Below are positions 6,006 through 7,302 of a stretch of 7,302 nucleotides of DNA, piece after piece. The notes beneath the pieces are model-generated. The model made no database searches. It saw only the letters and a list, made by a program, of their open reading frames with translations, and was not told the origin of the DNA. The stretch's first letter is position 1; each line of letters starts with the position of its first letter. The DNA comes from JBBRSC01 sp038245795 (lineage in GTDB: Bacteria > Actinomycetota > Acidimicrobiia > Acidimicrobiales > Microtrichaceae), in the NCBI GenBank assembly GCA_038245795.1, contig JBBRSC010000172.1:1-7302 (forward strand), read 5' to 3'. The translations under genes were made by a program, and so were the position numbers.

Positions 6006-7139
6006 ATGCCCATTCCTCTTGACGAATATCCGATTCACCAGGCTCCGGTATCGCTCCGGCATGCCTTCACGAGCGATCGAAATGCCTACGACCGCTGCTA
6101 CTTCAACATCGGCAATCGCACCGACGAGCTGTTCATGGTCATGGGGTTGGGGGTGTACCCGAACCTGGGGGTGATCGACGGGTTCGCCTCCGCCCGCGTG
6201 GGTGGTCGACAGATCTCAACCCGGGCCAGCAACGCGTTGGGTGACGACCGCCTTGAACAGCGGGTTGGTCCGATCTCTATTGAGGTCGTCGAACCGCTGT
6301 CGACCATCCGGTTTCGTTGCGATGGTCCCGAGCCTGGTCCACGGTTCGATCTGACCTGGCACGGGTCGTACCCCGTGGTCGAGGAGCAACGTCATGTGCT
6401 CCGCATGGGCGACAAGATCCTGTTGGATGCCTGTCGGTTCGCGCAGCTCGGCACCTGGGAGGGACAGCTCGCGGTCGGCGATCAGCAGTGGGACGTGACG
6501 CCCGACCAATGGGTGGGATCGCGTGATCGGAGTTGGGGGATCCGCCCAGTCGGCGAGGCCGAGCCGCCGGGGCGATCAGCCTCGGAGACGCCGGACGACT
6601 TCGGCTTCTACTGGGTGTATGTCCCGGTGCGTTTCGATGAGTACGCCATCGTGATCATCTGCCAGGAGGATTCCCACGGGCACCGGAGTCTGAATGAGGC
6701 CGTGCGCGTCTGGTCGCCCGAGAGCGGCCGCGGGACCGAGTTGCTCGGCTGGCCGAAGGTCGAGATCCGCTATCAGCCGGGGACACGGTTCCCGACGGGG
6801 GCAACCATCACGACCTCAGGTCATCACAGCAGTGGCGTCCAGCTCGAGATCGAACCGCTGCCCTACACCGCGTTGGGGCTGGGATCCGGCTACGGCTCGG
6901 ATCAGACATGGAACCATGGGCTGTGGAAGGGCAACGACTGGGTTGATGTGTTGGACGTGGACCTCACCGCCCAATCGAGCGTGGATTTTTTGCCCTTCAG
7001 TATGTTGGATCATCACGCCAAGGTGACGTGTCGCGAGGCGGGCCAGGAGCCCGCTGTCGGGTTCGGTCTGTTCGAGCATCAGCTGATCGGCTCGCACCTA
7101 CCGACCGGCTTCGACGGCTTCTTCTCGGTCGCTGACTGA
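6006..7139 (+). CDS. CrtC-fold-like conserved protein (DUF7065/DUF7064 type)
   Basis: This 377-aa soluble protein has no signal peptide or membrane segment. It resembles a conserved actinobacterial family I recall as DUF7065/DUF7064, related in fold to hydroxyneurosporene synthase (CrtC), a two-lobed beta-barrel that handles hydrophobic isoprenoids. Visible signatures are GLGVYPNLGVIDGFA (47-61), FDLTWHGSYP (114-123), GTWEG (149-153) and, most telling, GSRDRSWGIRPVGE (171-184), the RDxSWGxR signature of CrtC-like proteins. Later Trp/His-rich stretches (WNHGLWKG 302-309, DHH 335-337) could line a pocket. The reaction is unknown; hydration or isomerisation of an isoprenoid or steroid-like compound is a guess from fold. 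ATG 6006 was chosen over GTG 5910 because the earlier start would put poorly conserved-looking, promoter-like sequence into the protein; a weak GGA lies six bases before it. The alcohol dehydrogenase follows 4 bp after the stop, implying one operon and probably one pathway. Confidence 0.72.
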   Translation: MPIPLDEYPIHQAPVSLRHAFTSDRNAYDRCYFNIGNRTDELFMVMGLGVYPNLGVIDGFASARVGGRQISTRASNALGDDRLEQRVGPISIEVVEPLSTIRFRCDGPEPGPRFDLTWHGSYPVVEEQRHVLRMGDKILLDACRFAQLGTWEGQLAVGDQQWDVTPDQWVGSRDRSWGIRPVGEAEPPGRSASETPDDFGFYWVYVPVRFDEYAIVIICQEDSHGHRSLNEAVRVWSPESGRGTELLGWPKVEIRYQPGTRFPTGATITTSGHHSSGVQLEIEPLPYTALGLGSGYGSDQTWNHGLWKGNDWVDVLDVDLTAQSSVDFLPFSMLDHHAKVTCREAGQEPAVGFGLFEHQLIGSHLPTGFDGFFSVAD

Positions 7140-7143
7140 CGTC

Positions 7144-7302
7144 GTGCGCGCCTTCCGGATCGTCGAATGGGGTCGACCGCCCGAACTCGTCGACATAGCC
7201 ATGCCCGCAACGCCGGCCTCCGGCGTGGTCATCCGGGTGGCGGGCTGTGGTCTGTGCCACTCGGACCTGACGATGATGTCGATGACATCCGAGATCGGCG
7301 AG
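7144..7302 (+). CDS. Zinc-dependent medium-chain alcohol dehydrogenase, N-terminal fragment
   Basis: The first 53 residues run off the right edge. MRAFRIVEWGRPPELVDIAMP and the following VVIRVAGCGLCHSDL are the GroES-like start of a zinc-dependent MDR alcohol dehydrogenase. Cys38 in CGLCHSD is the expected catalytic-zinc ligand, followed by the usual His-Ser-Asp. The downstream zinc ligands and Rossmann domain lie outside the window. The enzyme would oxidise an alcohol or reduce an aldehyde or ketone with NAD(P)H; substrate unknown. The GTG start lies four bases after the stop of the CrtC-like gene with no clear Shine-Dalgarno, so translation is probably coupled to that gene. Confidence 0.88.
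   Translation, partial: MRAFRIVEWGRPPELVDIAMPATPASGVVIRVAGCGLCHSDLTMMSMTSEIGE

Noticed and set aside
1..7302. CRISPR arrays, transposases, phage genes, toxin-antitoxin pairs, tRNA or rRNA
   Set aside because: I read both strands for spaced repeats, recombinase or transposase motifs and structured RNA genes and found none. The genes appear intact and compositionally uniform.

Overview
The window looks like chromosome of a high-GC actinobacterium. Coding is dense, third codon positions are G/C-rich, GTG starts are common and Shine-Dalgarno sites are often weak. The gene mix fits: an actinobacterial-type divergent cation-diffusion protein, a GT-C mannosyltransferase resembling MptB, and a CrtC-fold-like protein of a kind I associate with Acidimicrobiia and mycobacteria. 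I lean towards Acidimicrobiia (Ilumatobacter-like), but that is inference from gene content only.

Layout. (1) 2-142 is the 3' end of a plus-strand gene whose tail aligns well with the C-terminus of bacterial cytochromes P450. (2) 180-746 is a TetR-family regulator. It is followed 11 bp later by 758-1663, a six-TM cation-diffusion-facilitator-like protein; the two form a regulator-membrane protein operon. A 28-bp dyad (141-168) sits just upstream of the TetR start. (3) About 1745-2233 is a MarR-family regulator, which overlaps by ATGA the MFS exporter at 2230-3567. A striking nested 28-bp dyad (1723-1750) covers the MarR start. An SDR oxidoreductase (3616-4386) follows 48 bp downstream. (4) On the minus strand, 4350-5864 encodes a GT-C polyprenol-phosphomannose-dependent mannosyltransferase-like protein, whose last codons overlap the SDR tail to tail. 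(5) After a 141-bp divergent intergenic region, 6006-7139 encodes a CrtC/DUF7065-like protein. It is followed 4 bp later by the start of a zinc-dependent medium-chain alcohol dehydrogenase (7144 to the window edge).

How the pieces may work together. MarR and MFS form a classic ligand-responsive efflux module, with the SDR as a possible passenger enzyme. The CrtC-like protein and alcohol dehydrogenase look like two steps of one pathway acting on a hydrophobic, perhaps terpenoid or steroid-like, compound. The partial P450 upstream would suit a similar lifestyle, but no direct link is visible.

I see no phage, transposon, CRISPR array, toxin-antitoxin pair, tRNA or rRNA. The most unusual points are the CDF-like protein, which lacks all four canonical transport-site metal ligands, and the two 28-bp dyads in front of the two regulators. 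I do not see convincing evidence for a wholly new multi-gene system.
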